Origin: Tupaia tana
Lineage: Eukaryota > Chordata > Mammalia > Scandentia > Tupaiidae
Length of the DNA: 64,000 nucleotides
Reading direction: 5' to 3'
Assembly (NCBI GenBank): GCA_026018925.1
Contig: JAKSZU010000002.1
Span: forward strand, 92,762,975-92,826,974
Shown here: positions 53,301 through 64,000 of the stretch, piece by piece
Numbering within the stretch: position 1 is the first letter of the stretch
How the letters are laid out: every line of letters starts with the position of its first letter
Program-made: the position numbers and the translations under genes
Notes under the pieces: model-generated
What the model was told of the DNA's origin: nothing
What the model saw: the letters and a program-made list of their open reading frames with translations, nothing else
The model's database searches: none

Positions 53301-55388
53301 ATTTAGCCTCAAGGACCGATATCTCACCTCATTGTGAGCACAGCATAAAACTCTGTACACCTGAGTACAAAACTGTGACTATAGGCACACACATATAACA
53401 CTCACATCTGAAAGGTCCCTTGAGAAAACTTCTTAGAGACCCACCATTGACAGTGGTGCTTTTTATAGCACACTGAACTTTAAGCCAGAATTAAGCATCA
53501 AAATCCTGTATGTCACCACACTGTGACCACAGCACTAAAATCTGTAAACATGAGCACAAAACTGTGACACTCCAAACACTGACATAAAAAGCACAACAGA
53601 AAGGTACCTTGAGAAAAATTCAGAGAGACCCCCATTGAAAGTATTGCTGCTTAGTGTACACTGAACTTTAAGAAAGAATGAAGCCTCAAGGACCCATATC
53701 ACACCTCATTTTGACCACAGTACAGAACTCTGCATACGTGAGCATGAAAATATCACTCTAGAGACACCCAACTAACTGCCACAACTGAAAGGTACCATGA
53801 GAAAAATTCAGAGAGACCCACCAAAAAAGTAATGCTGTTTACTGCACTTTAAGCCAGTATTAAGCCACAAGGACCCATAACACACCTCATTTTTACCACA
53901 GTACTAAACTCTGTAAACCTGAGCATGAAACTGTCACACTAGGAACACCCAACTAACACCCACAACTGAAAGGTACCTTGAGAAATATTCATAGAGACCA
54001 CATTGAGAGTAATGCTGTTTAGTGCACACTGAACTTCAAGACAGAATTAAGCCTCAAGGACCCATATTACACCTCATTTTTACCACTGTATAAAACTCTG
54101 TATCCCTGAGCAAAAAACTGTGACAATCAGCAAACACAAGTAAAACCCACAACTGAAAAGTACCTTGAGAAAAATTCAAAGAGACACACCAGTGAAAGCA
54201 ATGCTGTTTAGTACACACTGAATTTTAAGCCAGAATTAAGCCTCAAGGACCCATATCACACCTCATTTTGAGCACACTACTAAACTCTGTAAACCTGAGC
54301 ATGAAACTGTCCCACTAGGCACACCCAACTAACACCCACAACTAAAAGGAACCTTGAGAAAAATTCATACAGACCCCCTTGAAAGTAATGCTGCTTAGTG
54401 CACACTGAAATGTAAACCAGAATTAAGCCTCAAGAACCCATATCACACCTCATTTTTAACAATGTACTAAACTGTATCCCTGAGGAAAAAACTGTGACAC
54501 TAGGAAAACCCAACTAACACCCACAACTGAAAGGTACCTTGAGAAAAATTCATAGAGACCCACCATTGACGGCAATGCTGTTTAGTGCACACTGAAATTT
54601 AAGCCTGAATTAAGTCTCAAGGACCCATATCACACCTCATTTTGACCACTGTACAAAACTCTGTATTCCTGAGCACAAAACTGTGACAATAAGCAAACCC
54701 AACTAAAACCCACAATTGAAAAGTACCTTGAGAAAAATTCATAGAGACCCACCATTGACAGTAATGCTTTTTATTGCACACTGAAATTTTAGCCAGAATT
54801 AAGCATCAAGGACCCATATCACACCTCACTTTTGACCACAGTACTAAAACTCTGTAAACATGAGCACAAAATGTCACACTAGGCCCAACACTAACTAAAA
54901 CCTACAACTAGAAAGGAACCTTGAGAAAAATTCATAGAGACCCCCATTGAAAGTAATGCTGTTTAGTGCACACTGAACTTGAAACAGAATTAAGCCTCAA
55001 GGACCCATATCACACCTCATTTTTACCACTGTACAAAACTGTATCTCTGAGCAAAAAATGTGACACTAGGCAAACCAAACTAAAACCCACAACTGAAAAG
55101 TACTTTGAGAAAAATTCATAGAGACCCACCAATGACAGTAATGCTGTTTAGTGCACACTGAAATTTAAGCCTGAATTAAGCCTCAAGGACCCATATCACA
55201 CCTCATTTTGAGCACACTGTACAAAACTCTGTAAACCTGAGCACGAAATCTGTTCCACTAGGCAAACCCAACGAAAACCCACAGTTGAAAAGTACCTTGA
55301 GAAAAATTCATAGAGACCCCCGATTGACAGTAATGCTCTTTAGTGCACACTGAAATTTAAGCCAGTATTAAGCCTCAAGGACCCATAT
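47395..55388. repeat. 189-bp satellite array, right family (segment 5) and array edge
   Basis: About 42 monomers. The GTGGTGCTTT monomer is at 49128, 51201 and 53453, offsets of 2073 (11 monomers) and 2252 bp (12 monomers). The last few monomers, from about 54830, show more single-base indels than the interior (CAGTACTAAAACTC, GGCCCAACACTAACTAAAACC, CACACTGTACAAAAC), as expected for the poorly homogenised edge of a satellite. The array ends within a monomer at CAAGGACCCATA, directly against the T-rich 3' end of an L1. Confidence 0.94.
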
Positions 55389-55831
55389 TTTTTTTTTTTC
55401 ATTTTTTTTTTAATTTTTTTTTTATTATCATCATGTTCTTCTATTATATTACATTGAATTACATATAACTTTATAGTGTATTACATTGCTTTTTCAAAAG
55501 GGAATGCCATGCATGTCAGTCAGTACAGAGACATTAATCTCCCCACTTTAACATTCAATATCTTTTCTATGTTTTCCCCAATCATTATTATTATTATTCT
55601 AATTATTTTTTAAAACAGTCAATTGCTATTTTTCATTTTGCTTGTACAAATACTTTGCCTATCATGAAATACTTCTCAGACAAATCCAGTTGAGAATACT
55701 ATACATGTCAACATCAACAGTTAATAAGCCATATCTCTTTCTCACTAATGTCCTGCCTATCTATTGTTCACTTGTTATCTTTCTCTATTCTCTTCTCTTC
55801 ACTTCCCCCATTCCACACTGTCCTATTCTCG
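55389..55831 (-). other. L1 3' UTR and poly(A) region
   Basis: T-rich at 55389-55430 (the poly(A) tail on the element's strand), then AT-rich 3' UTR with an ATT trinucleotide run near 55587. The part 55640-55830 matches the tail of the SVA-like composite (31765-31950), so this L1 family, or a close relative, is the likely tail donor. Confidence 0.75.
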
Positions 55832-58800
55832 TTAAGTACCTTCACTGCTTTTATGTCCTCCAATTTTTTGTTCTCTATTATAGAGTGCTGATAGTCGGTA
55901 TATATTGAGTGGATACATACAATATCTTTCTTTCATAGCCTGGCTTACTTCACTCAGCAATAGATCCTCCGTATCTGACCACTTTCTATCAAATTCTAGG
56001 GTCTTGTTATTTTTTATGGCTGAGTAGTATTCCATAGAGTATATATACCACACTTTTCCAATCCATTCATCAGTTTGTGGACATTTAGGTTGGTTCCATG
56101 TCTTGGCAATTGTGAATAATGCTTCAATAAACATTGATGTGCAAGCACTTTTCTGACTGAGCGTTCTCCTGTCTTTTGGGTAAATACCCAGAAGTGGGAT
56201 TGCTGGATCAAATGGTAGTTCTATTTGTAGATCTTTGAGGAACCTCCATATTGTTCTCCACAGTGATTGAACTAGTTTACATTCCCACCAACAGTGTAGG
56301 AGGGTTCCCTTTTCACCACATCCCCGCCAACACTTATCACTTTTTATATTCTAAATCTTTGCCATTCTGACAGGGGTTAGGTGGTATCTCATTGTAGTTT
56401 TTATATGCATCTCCCTTATGATGAGGGATGTTGAGCATTTTCTCATATGCTTTTTGGCTGTTCGTATGTCTTCCTTAGAGAGACTTTTGTTCAGCTCATT
56501 TTCCCATCTTTTAATTGGGTTCATCATTTTTTTTCGCATAAGGCACTTGAGTTCCCTATGTATTCTGGTTATCAGTCCCTTGTCTGAGGCATATTTAACA
56601 AAAATATTTTCCCATTCTGAGGGTTGTCGGTTCACACTTGTTACTGTGTCCTTTGCTGTGCAGAAACTTCTTAGTCTAATATAGTCCCACTTGTCTATTT
56701 TAGGGATTATTGCCTGTGCTTTGGGAGTCTTATTTAAGAAGTCTTTGCCTACTCCAATGTCCCCCAGAGTTTCCCCAGCATTTTCCACCAGTAGTTTTAT
56801 TGTTTGAGGTCTTAGGTTCAGATCTCTGATCCATTTTGAGTTGACTGTTGTTAATGGTGAAAGATGGGGGTTCAGTTTCATCTTTCTGCAGGTGGATACC
56901 CAGTTTTTCCAGCACCATTTACTAAAGATGTTTTCCTTTTCCCAATGGATTGACTGATATCCTTTGTCAAAGATCAGTTGGCTGTAAGCTTTGGGGGTTA
57001 TTTCTGGGGTCTCTATTCTCTTCCATTGGTCCACTTGTCTGTTTTTATGCCAATACCATGCTGTTTTGATGACCACAGCTTTATAGTATATCTTGGGATC
57101 AGGGAGTGATATGCCTCCTACTCCATTCTTCTTGCGCAGGATTGCTTTTGCAATACGAGGTCTTTTATGGTTCCAGACAAATTCTATGATTGCCTTTTCT
57201 AGATCTCTGAAGAATATCTCTGGTATTTTGATTGGAATTGCATTAAACATGTAGATTAATTTGGGTAGAATTGCCATTTTGATTATGTTAACTCTTCCAA
57301 TCCAGGAGCATGGGATGTCCTTCCACATTTTTATGTCACTTTCAATGTCTCTTTTAAGATTTTCGTAGTTTTCTTTATAAAGGTCTTTGACTTTCTTAGT
57401 TAGGTTTATCCCTAGGTATCTTATACACCTTGTGGCTACAGTGAAAGGGATTCCTTTCTTCAGCTCTGCTTCATTCAACTTGTTGTTCATAAATAGAAAT
57501 GCTATAGATTTTTGGATATTAATTTTGTATCCTGCCACCTTACTGTATTCACTTATTACTTCAAGCAGTTTTTTCATGGATACCTTTGGGTCTTCTAAGT
57601 ATACCATCATGTCATCTGCAAATAAAGATATTTTCAATTCTTCTTTGCCTATTCGAATGCCTTTAATATTATTCTCTTCTCTGATTGCAATAGCTAAGAC
57701 TTCCAGTACTATATTAAAGAGCAGTGGAAAAAGTGGGCAGCCTTGCCTAGTACCTGTTTTCACAGGAAAAGCTTTCAGCTTTTCCCCATTCAGTATAATG
57801 TTAGCTGTAGGTTTTTCATAGATTGCTTTTATTGTGTTCAGAAATGACCCTTCTATACCAATCTTACTGAGAGTCTTAATCATAAAAGGATGTTGTATTT
57901 TATCAAATGCTTTCTCCGCATCAATTGAGATGATCATATGGTTTTTATCTTTCTTTCTGTTAATGTGGTGTATTACATTTATGGTCTTGCGTATATTAAA
58001 CCATCCTTGCATCCCTGGTATAAAGCCTACCTGATCGTGATGAATGATCTTTGTTATATGTTGTTGGATACGATTTGCGAGTATCTTGTTGAGAATTTTC
58101 GCATCTATATTCATCAATGATATTGGTCTGTAGTTTTCCTTTTTTGTCATATCTTTATCTGTTTTGGGGATGAGGATGATGGAGGCTTCATAAAATGAAT
58201 TTGGAAGGTTTCCTTCCTTTTGAATCTTTAGAAATAATTTTAGTAGGATAGGGGTTAACTCTTCCTTAAAAGTTTTGTAGAATTCACAAGTGAAGCCATC
58301 TGGGCCTGGGCTTTTCTTTGTTGGGAGGTTATTTATTACTGATTCAATCTCCTGGCTTGTTATGGGTCTATTCAGGTTCTCTATGTCTTCCTGATCCAAC
58401 CTTGGTAGATTATGTGCATCCAGGAATTTATCCATCTCCTCCAGGTTATCTTGTTTGTTGGCGTAAAGTTGCTCATAGTATCCTCTAATGATATTTTGTA
58501 TTTCTGCTATGTCTGTGGTAATATTGCCTGTTTCATCACATATTTGATTAATCTGGTTTCTTTCTTTCTTCTTCTTAATCAGTCTAGCCAATGGTGTGTC
58601 GATCTTGTTAATCTTTTCAAAGAACCAGCTTTTGCTTTCATTTATTTTCTGTATGGTTCGTTTATTTTCTATTTCATTTATTTCTGCTCGAACCTTTATT
58701 ATTTCTTTTTGCCTGGCATTTTGGGGGTTTGTTTGTTGTTGTTTTTCCAATTCTCTGAGGCATGATGATAAGTTATCTACTTGCCATCTTTCTATCCTTT

Positions 58801-59731
58801 TCTTATGCGCACTAATTGCTATGAATTTCCCTCTTAAGACTGCTTTTGCTGTGTCCCATAGATTCTGGACACTTGTGCACTCATTGTCATTAGTTTCCAT
58901 AAATTTTTTTATTTCAGCCTTAATTTCTTCAGTAGTGAAGAAGTCATTCAGAAGTAGGTTGTTCAGTCTCCATGTGTTCGTGTATCTTCGGGGTTGTGTC
59001 TTGAAATTAATCTTGGGTTTAATTCCATCATGGTCAGAGAAGATGCTGGGTACAGTTTCTATGCCTTTGAATCTATAAAGGCTTGATTTGTGTCCTAATA
59101 TATGATCTATCTTTGAAAAGGTTCCATGTCGGGGTTAGAAAAATGTATATGTTGTGGATGTAGGGTGGAAAGTTCTATAGATATCTGTCAAGCCCATTCC
59201 ATTTATAGTATCATTTAAGTCCTGTATCTCTCTATTTATTTTCTGTCTAGAAGATCTGTCTATAGGAGATAATGGGGTGTTGAGATCTCCAACAATTATA
59301 GTATTTCTCCCTATCTCTCTTTTTAGCTCCAGCAGTCTTTCCTTCACATATTTAGGTGCACCTGAGTTGGGTGCGTAGATATTTATAAGGGTTATGTCTT
59401 CTTGCTGGATTACCCCATTTACTATTATATAATGCCCTTCTTTGTCTCTTCTTACAGTCTTTGTCTTGAAATCTATTTTGTCTGAGATCAATATCGCTAC
59501 TCCAGCCTTTTTTTGATTTCCATTTGCAAGGAGTATCTTTTTCCAGCCCTTGACTGTTAGTCTATGTATGTCTTTATCCATAAGGTGAGTTTCTTGTAGG
59601 CAACAGATAGAGGGTTTCTGTTTTCTTATCCATTCAGCCAGTCTATGTCTCTTTACGGGAGAATTTAATCCATTGACATTCAATGTAATTATCGATATTT
59701 CCGTACCTGATCCTATCATTAAGTGAGCCAT
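55832..59731 (-). pseudogene. L1 ORF2 (endonuclease-reverse transcriptase), two nonsense codons
   Basis: A single frame of 1300 codons from ATG 59731 to the stop at 55832, interrupted only by TAA at 59135-59137 (codon 199) and TAG at 56351-56353 (codon 1127). I checked the joining stretches codon by codon and found no frameshift or further stop. The endonuclease part shows ITLNVNGLNS, CCLQETHL and VGDLNTPLSPID; the SKIDHIL motif lies just after the first nonsense codon. The reverse transcriptase shows [13 protein letters not shown] and the catalytic FADD at 57611-57622. The Cys/His-rich motif lies after the second nonsense codon. The first stop falls before the end of the endonuclease, so this copy should make no functional ORF2p. 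The C-terminus may run about a dozen residues beyond the family stop compared with the fragment at 38729. Confidence 0.9.
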
Positions 59732-59774
59732 TTTCTTGGTTGCTTTTTGTTCTCGTATAACTGTCTCTGATTTT

Positions 59775-60743
59775 TTAGCTTTCCTGGTATAATACTCCCT
59801 TCAAAACCTCTTGAAGAGCTGGTCTGGAGTTGGTAAATTCCTTCAAATTTTGTTTATTCGAGAATGTTTTTATCTTTTTTTCCCATATGAAAGATAATTT
59901 TGCCGGGTATAGTATTCTTGGTTGAAATTGTTTTTCACTCAACACTTTTACTATGCTTCCCCATTCTTTCCTTTCCTGCATTGTTTCGGCCGAGAGATCC
60001 GATGTTAGCCTGATGGGGTGACCTTTGTAAGTAACCTGGCATTTCCCTCTTGCCAACTTTAGTATCTTGTCTTTATCTGTTGTTTTTGCCAGTCTGGCTA
60101 TAATGTGCCTTGGAGAAGATCTTCTTGGGTTGATTCTACCTGGGGTCCTATGTATTTCCTGGGTCTGGATACTTGAATGCCTTTCTAGATTTGGAAAGTT
60201 TTCTTCCAGGATCTCATGGAATAAATTATCTAGGCCCTTATTATTTTCTTCCTCTTCTGGAATACCAATTATCCGGATGTTGGGGCGCTTAATAGTATCC
60301 AGTATTCCTCGTATATTATCCTCATTTTTCATGGTTGTTTTCTCAATCTTCTTGATACTTTTTTCTAGGTCAGATGTTTTGTCTTCTACATTGGAGATTC
60401 GATCTTCTGCCTGGTCTAACCTACTTTTAATACTTTCAAGGGAGGTTTTGATTTCCTGTATCACATTCTTCAATCCTAAAAGTTCCATCTGGTTCTTGTT
60501 TAAGGTATCCATTTCTTCTTTCAAGTCATTGAAGGACTTCCTCATCTCCTGGAGCTCCTTGTCTCTTTTCTCTTCCATCTCAGTTAGTTTGGTCACTACA
60601 AATAATCTGAATTCCTTATCAGACATGTCCACGACGTCCATTGTATTGACTGTGGGTGGTGTAGGCCTGATGATTTCCCTTGGGGGAGAGGCCTTTTCTT
60701 GGTTGCTCATATTTCTTGAGCCTCTGCGATTGTTCCTAGTCAT
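59775..60743 (-). CDS. L1 ORF1 protein, intact
   Basis: Complete 322-codon ORF from ATG to stop, within the usual L1 ORF1p size range. It encodes the RNA-binding chaperone that trimerises through a coiled coil and coats L1 RNA in the cytoplasm. Visible parts: a basic N-terminus with Ser/Pro stretch (1-40); coiled coil (about 45-150) with SLESIKSRLDQAEDRISNVE; RNA-recognition motif beginning NIRIIGIP at 155-162; basic RRSSPRHIIARL at 207-218; and C-terminal domain with QFQPRILYPAKLSF at 273-286. No lesion is visible. It lies 43 bp upstream of ORF2, the usual bicistronic arrangement. Close similarity to the HAL1-like ORF1 at 21117-22118 links the two families. Confidence 0.92.
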   Translation of the reverse strand: MTRNNRRGSRNMSNQEKASPPREIIRPTPPTVNTMDVVDMSDKEFRLFVVTKLTEMEEKRDKELQEMRKSFNDLKEEMDTLNKNQMELLGLKNVIQEIKTSLESIKSRLDQAEDRISNVEDKTSDLEKSIKKIEKTTMKNEDNIRGILDTIKRPNIRIIGIPEEEENNKGLDNLFHEILEENFPNLERHSSIQTQEIHRTPGRINPRRSSPRHIIARLAKTTDKDKILKLARGKCQVTYKGHPIRLTSDLSAETMQERKEWGSIVKVLSEKQFQPRILYPAKLSFIWEKKIKTFSNKQNLKEFTNSRPALQEVLKGVLYQES

Positions 60744-61431
60744 CAGGTAATCTATATGTTTCTTCCTATCTGATTGTTAAAAGTTATATAGGCTTAGAAA
60801 ATTGATGATTTCCCTTATGGTTGGCCTACCTGTTGCTCACAATTACCATTAACTGTTGCCACTACCCTGGATGGCCCAAAGTCCTCACTGTCTCTAAGGA
60901 GAGGTGAGCCTTCAATTGACTGAATAAGCAACACCCCAAAAGCAAAGAAAAACAGAATGAAAAAAGGAAATCGCGCGGCGTGAACGCGCTGCGAGCTATT
61001 CAAATCACTACAATTGAAAGAGTCCAAAGGCTAGTGGGAAAGGGTCAGAAGATGAGTGACAAGACCAGGTTGGTCGGGCATACAGCCTGAGTCCGCCTGG
61101 AGCCAGGAACTGCTGGCCGGCTCGATCGGGGTTGCGGGTGGGGTGGGGTGGGAGTTCGCCTTAAAGTCCCAGACAACCAACCTGGGGTCCAAGGAGGAGA
61201 AACGGTGGGGATGCGTGGAGATTCAGAAGGGTCGGGCCTGCAGCCTCAGTCCGCCTGGAGCCCGGAACTGCTGGCCATCTCGATCCGGGTTGCGGGTGGG
61301 GTGGGGTGGGAGTTCGCCTTAAAGTCCCAGACAACCAACCTGGGGTCCAAGGAGGAGAAACGGTGGGGATGCGTGGAGATTCAGAAGGGTCGGGCCTGCA
61401 GCCTCAGTCCGCCTGGAGCCCGGAACTCTCG
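60744..61431 (-). promoter_or_regulatory. L1 5' UTR with 158-bp monomers
   Basis: The landmark GGTCGGGC starts at 61072, 61230 and 61388, spacing 158 bp: two complete GC-rich monomers and a third of about 44 bp. The region 60744-61071 is the single-copy leader before ORF1. Monomeric L1 5' UTRs act as promoters in other mammals; that role here is by analogy. Monomers are unrelated by eye to the 221-bp and 314-bp types in the window. Two overlapping ORFs of 88 and 98 codons on the plus strand come from the monomer repetition and are not genes. Confidence 0.8.
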
Positions 61432-62214
61432 GACTTTTTTTTAATATGTAATTGAGATAATATAAAAGGGTCTATAAGCCAACTACTAATCAGACCGGAG
61501 AATCATCCAAAGTTCTTTCAACACTCCTCCATTCTAGGGATATGACCCAGCAGTAGAACTAGCAGAAGGGAGTGAGCTTTTGCCCACAGCTCACATGAGA
61601 TGAAGAGAAAACTTTAGGCGATTGGGAAGGTTTCAGACTTGATTTCTAAAAGGAAGTAACGGCAGGATATGAAAAGGGTAGAAATTTCAGAATAGAGAAC
61701 AGAGGTAAAATACAGGGTTGTTAGAAGAAAGAAAAGAGAGATGGCCTAAAAAATCAAGAAGACTCTACCCACAATTTCTCTGCTAGCAAAAGAAGTAATT
61801 GTGGGGACATCACAAGTCTGCAGTGAGGCCTCAAGTTCCTCTGCAACCTGGTAAGCCATGTGACTAGTTCAGGCAGCACAATTTTCCTTTATCTGAATCT
61901 GTATAATTTATCACCAGTGACCTTGGATAAATCATTAATTGGACTTGCTTTAAGTTCCCATTTGGGATGCACCTTAAGAACAATGATAGCATGGGCAGGA
62001 GCAAGGAGGAGAGAATCCAAGTGCCCCCACCCTACCACCTCCCCGCCATGTGCCACCTCCAGTCTACTGTGAGCATTACAGAGAAAAGCACAGGCTATAG
62101 GCATTGAACGTACCCACTCATGGGCAACGCCTCAACTGGAGAGCCTTCCTCCCACCGAAGGTATGCATACAAAGCCTAAGCTTATTCATGGATGGACACA
62201 CAAAGATAGTAGTT
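61432..62214. other. Non-satellite flank, possible MIR relic
   Basis: Ordinary intergenic-looking sequence without credible coding potential. The stretch at about 61915-61965 (CAGTGACCTTGGATAAATC and following, then TTTAAGTTCCC) resembles the conserved core of a plus-strand MIR (GTGACCTTGGGCAAGT...), but it is too diverged to be sure. Nothing else is recognised. Confidence 0.4.
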
Positions 62215-62370
62215 ACAACTACAATTTATTAAAGAATTACTATGTGCCAGATATTACAAAACCTGCTTAAGATCAAGCTCTTAGTAGAGGTGTTGGGATC
62301 TCTGAAGGGGCACAATAAGTCGTTCATCCCCATCTCATGAACAAAAGTCAGCAGGTGAACATATTTACTC
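62215..62370 (-). mobile_element. Probable MIR SINE relic
   Basis: TTTATTAAAGAATTACTATGTGCCAG (at about 62227-62252) matches the reverse complement of the MIR 3' region (a TTTATTGAGC...TACTATGTGCCAG type sequence as remembered), followed 80 bp later by CATCCCCATCTCATGAAC, which fits the ATCCCCATTTTACAGATGA part. It is an old, diverged copy shared across mammals and supports the mammalian assignment. Confidence 0.55.
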
Positions 62371-62840
62371 TACTCCTGATAAAGGCTTGGCTACAGGACA
62401 CACCAACTGGTGTGAGAGCCCAGTGGGCCTTCCTCTGAAGCGTATTTCTGGCCAGCCCTCCTTAGCCTCTCCCGCAGCTCTGGGCCTAGGTGAGACCTAC
62501 GTGTCAGCACACAGAGACTGAGGAAGGTATCAGGGTGGAACCCAAGGTGGAGGACAGGGAGATGAGCCCGCCACTGCCAGTTCATTCCTCCTAACTTGAC
62601 GGTGCAGCAAGTACTCTAACTCCTTTGGAATGGAATGAGTAAAGAACACAGTCTGAGAACACTTAGTGAGAAACTCCATCTCACATACACCAGAGGGGAA
62701 ATGGCTCCCCTCTGACAAAAGCAGACCAAGATTCGATGCCATGACTGCCTGGCTTCAAAGTTACAATCTTACCCATCAAAGTAGAACATAATGCACCCAG
62801 TGAACTACTGGCAGGTAAGGCTACTAAAAGTCAGTTTTTC
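62371..62840. other. Unassigned flank sequence
   Basis: No gene, tandem repeat or clear mobile element is seen. The short stretch CATGACTGCCTGGCTTCAAA near 62740 faintly recalls the MIR 5' region (GACTGCCTGGGTTC), but the match is too short to call. Confidence 0.4.
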
Positions 62841-63045
62841 TCAGGACACAATGAGAGAAGAAGGGAGAGAGAAACTGGGGAAAAAGAGAGAGATTGTGTC
62901 AGAAAGAAGGCAGGTTGGAAAAATGTTATAGTATGGTATCTGTACCCCATGACTTAAGGTCCGCCTCCTGGTCTCAGGTCTGAGCCAGAGAGAGACAGAG
63001 ACAGAGAGACGGAAATAGAGAGACAGAAGGGAGACAGATATTATA
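62841..63045. repeat. Purine-rich GAGA/GACAGA low-complexity tract
   Basis: Two purine-rich runs (about 62850-62915 and 62985-63035) made of GAGAGA and GACAGA motifs flank 70 bp of ordinary sequence. Similar GACAGA runs occur inside the tRNA-SINE of this genome, so the region may be a decayed SINE body, but no tRNA part is visible here. Confidence 0.5.
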
Positions 63046-63054
63046 AGCAAAAAT

Positions 63055-63315
63055 TAAGTTTCTTTTCTATTTCTTTACTATAGGGCATGTGTACTCACTG
63101 GAGAGAAAGAGAGAGGAAAAGTGAGAAATCACCCCCTGGTGGGTGGGGGGCTGGCCATGCTGCAATCCCTTCTCCTCCATTCTCCTCTCAGGATTTTGGG
63201 CACACATACACACGCACCCAACATGTTTTTCAAGCCACTGAGTATGGGACTTGAACCACACAATTGGCCAAGTTGGATCTAGCCACCTTAACCTCCACCC
63301 CACCTGCTGACCCAA
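63055..63315 (-). mobile_element. Older copy of the tRNA-derived SINE
   Basis: Collinear with the young SINE at 45302-45563: T-rich start, GCATGTGTACTCACTGGAGA, GAGAAATCACCCCC, GCTGCAATCCCTTCTCCTCC, ACACATACACACGCACCC, then AAGCCACTGAGTATGGGACT. On the minus strand the tRNA-like head includes a B-box-like GGTTCAAGTCC. CpGs of the young copy are mostly TG/CA here, which is consistent with age. End positions are approximate and no target-site duplication is certain. Confidence 0.7.
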
Positions 63316-63617
63316 AAGCACAGTTTCTATTAAGATCTCTGGGGTGCTCTGAGGCACAAGTAGCACCACTGTGTGTCCAAGGGATGAAGGATCGCACAGA
63401 GAGAAAGAAAATTTCCCCACTTCAGAGTGTAGCTTTGGAGCAACAAGGCTTCCAGAGAATACAGCTCCTCTCTGGCACAGAAACAGGTGGCAGTGACAGT
63501 TGGACGCAGAGCTTGGCTCATGCTAAAGTGTTTACAGGCCCCTTAACAATAGAAACTACGGCAACACCAGGTACTCCAGCAAGGAATGAGTTAGCTGCAT
63601 ATAACATTTTTTTTTCA
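63316..63617. other. Unassigned flank sequence
   Basis: About 300 bp with no recognised element and no convincing coding capacity. A T-run at 63608-63615 marks its right side. Confidence 0.4.
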
Positions 63618-64000
63618 CTTGTTCATTTGTTTTCTATTTCTGTGTTAGAAATTACCACAAACTTGGTAGTTTAAACCACACACATTTATTACCTCATAGT
63701 TTCTGTGAGTCAAAGCCTGGGCACATACCTGAGTTCTCTGTTTAGGATCTCACACAGCTATAATCAAACCACCTGCTGAAGCTGAAGTCTCTTCTGAAGC
63801 TCCACTGTGCAAGGATCCATTTTGAGGGGCACAACTCAGCTCTTTACAGCTCTAGGGGTTTCACCTGGCTGTCCACTGGAGGAGGCCCTCGGTGCCTATA
63901 AGCCACTCACAGCTCTTGCGCACATAGGCAGCTCACTTCTACAGAGCTGGAAAAGGAGGGAGAGACTCCAGCAAGAGGGGCTGGATCTAATGCACATTCT
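63618..64000 (+). mobile_element. Probable ERVL-MaLR (MLT1-like) LTR relic, running off the window
   Basis: GAAATTACCACAAACTTGG, CACATTTATTACCTCATAG, TTTCTGTGAGTCA and GGATCTCACACAGCTATAATC follow in the order I remember for old MaLR/MLT1-type LTRs of placental mammals, continuing with TAGGCAGCTCAC and GGGAGAGACTCC. It is a diverged, non-coding LTR fragment of an ancient endogenous retrovirus-like element. The exact subfamily is not determined. Confidence 0.55.

Larger units (their letters stand above)
55389..61431 (-). mobile_element. Nearly complete L1 retrotransposon, about 6.0 kb
   Basis: On the minus strand: 5' UTR with 158-bp monomers (61431-61072) and leader, ORF1 (60743-59775), a 43-bp spacer, ORF2 (59731-55832), 3' UTR and poly(A) (T-rich 55389-55430). 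The leader contains the CpG patch GCGCGGCGTGAACGCGC near 60972. The only lesions I find in the coding part are two nonsense codons in ORF2. The 5' end stops within a third monomer at GGAACT (61425-61431), so the copy is close to full length. No target-site duplication can be matched between the left flank (GGACCCATA) and the right flank (CTCGGACTTTTTT), and satellite is found only on the left. Confidence 0.92.

Noticed and set aside
56351-56684. Possible frameshift near the ORF2 C-terminus of the L1
   Set aside because: Reading codon by codon shows a single in-frame TAG at 56351-56353 and the same frame continuing to 55832; no frameshift is needed.
61056-61444. Overlapping 88- and 98-codon ORFs on the plus strand
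   Set aside because: They arise from the 158-bp L1 5' UTR monomers and lie antisense to the L1.
62391-63674. Short ORFs (60-136 codons) in the right flank
   Set aside because: They overlap SINE and LTR-like sequence or have no domain, splice context or codon bias that I can recognise.

Overview
The window is nuclear DNA from a placental mammal. The evidence is LINE-1 (L1) ORF1/ORF2 sequence, a processed RPS20 retrocopy, tRNA-derived SINEs, and MIR-like and MaLR-LTR-like fossils near the right end. The species cannot be fixed from sequence alone. No functional host protein-coding gene is visible. The only intact coding regions I accept are two L1-type ORF1s.

Layout. Positions 1-55388 are one satellite domain built from a monomer of about 189 bp. 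Most monomers carry the 10-bp palindrome AAGGTACCTT (a KpnI site), and the monomers are organised into higher-order repeats. Left of 26150 one higher-order family dominates, with a 16-monomer unit of about 3.02 kb and a very recent 5-monomer (945 bp) duplication. Right of 27113 a second family dominates, with a unit of about 12 monomers (2.25 kb). A block of about 0.96 kb of L1-promoter-type monomers (26151-27112) separates the two families. From 61432 to 64000 the DNA is non-satellite and carries only old interspersed repeats.

The satellite holds a stratified set of retrotransposon insertions: a truncated L1-machinery insertion (6609-7350); a half-L1 (HAL1-like) element with an intact ORF1, no ORF2 and a tandemly repeated 5' UTR (20123-23823); a 4.7-kb SVA-like composite of two GC-rich VNTRs, a middle segment and an L1-type tail, flanked by a perfect 17-bp target-site duplication (31608-36298); an L1 copy inverted at its 5' end by twin priming (38416-41565); a young tRNA-SINE (45302-45563); an RPS20 retrocopy (46791-47391); and, at the satellite edge, a nearly complete L1 with intact ORF1 and an ORF2 broken only by two nonsense codons (55389-61431).

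How the parts relate. The autonomous L1 lineages could have supplied the reverse transcriptase and endonuclease for the ORF2-less HAL1, the coding-free composite, the SINE and the RPS20 copy. Several insertions use the same position of the monomer (CACCTCATTTT), an L1-endonuclease-like target repeated every 189 bp. The most novel items are the SVA-like composite and the young HAL1-like element, which share a 3' module with each other and with the insertion at 6609-7350.
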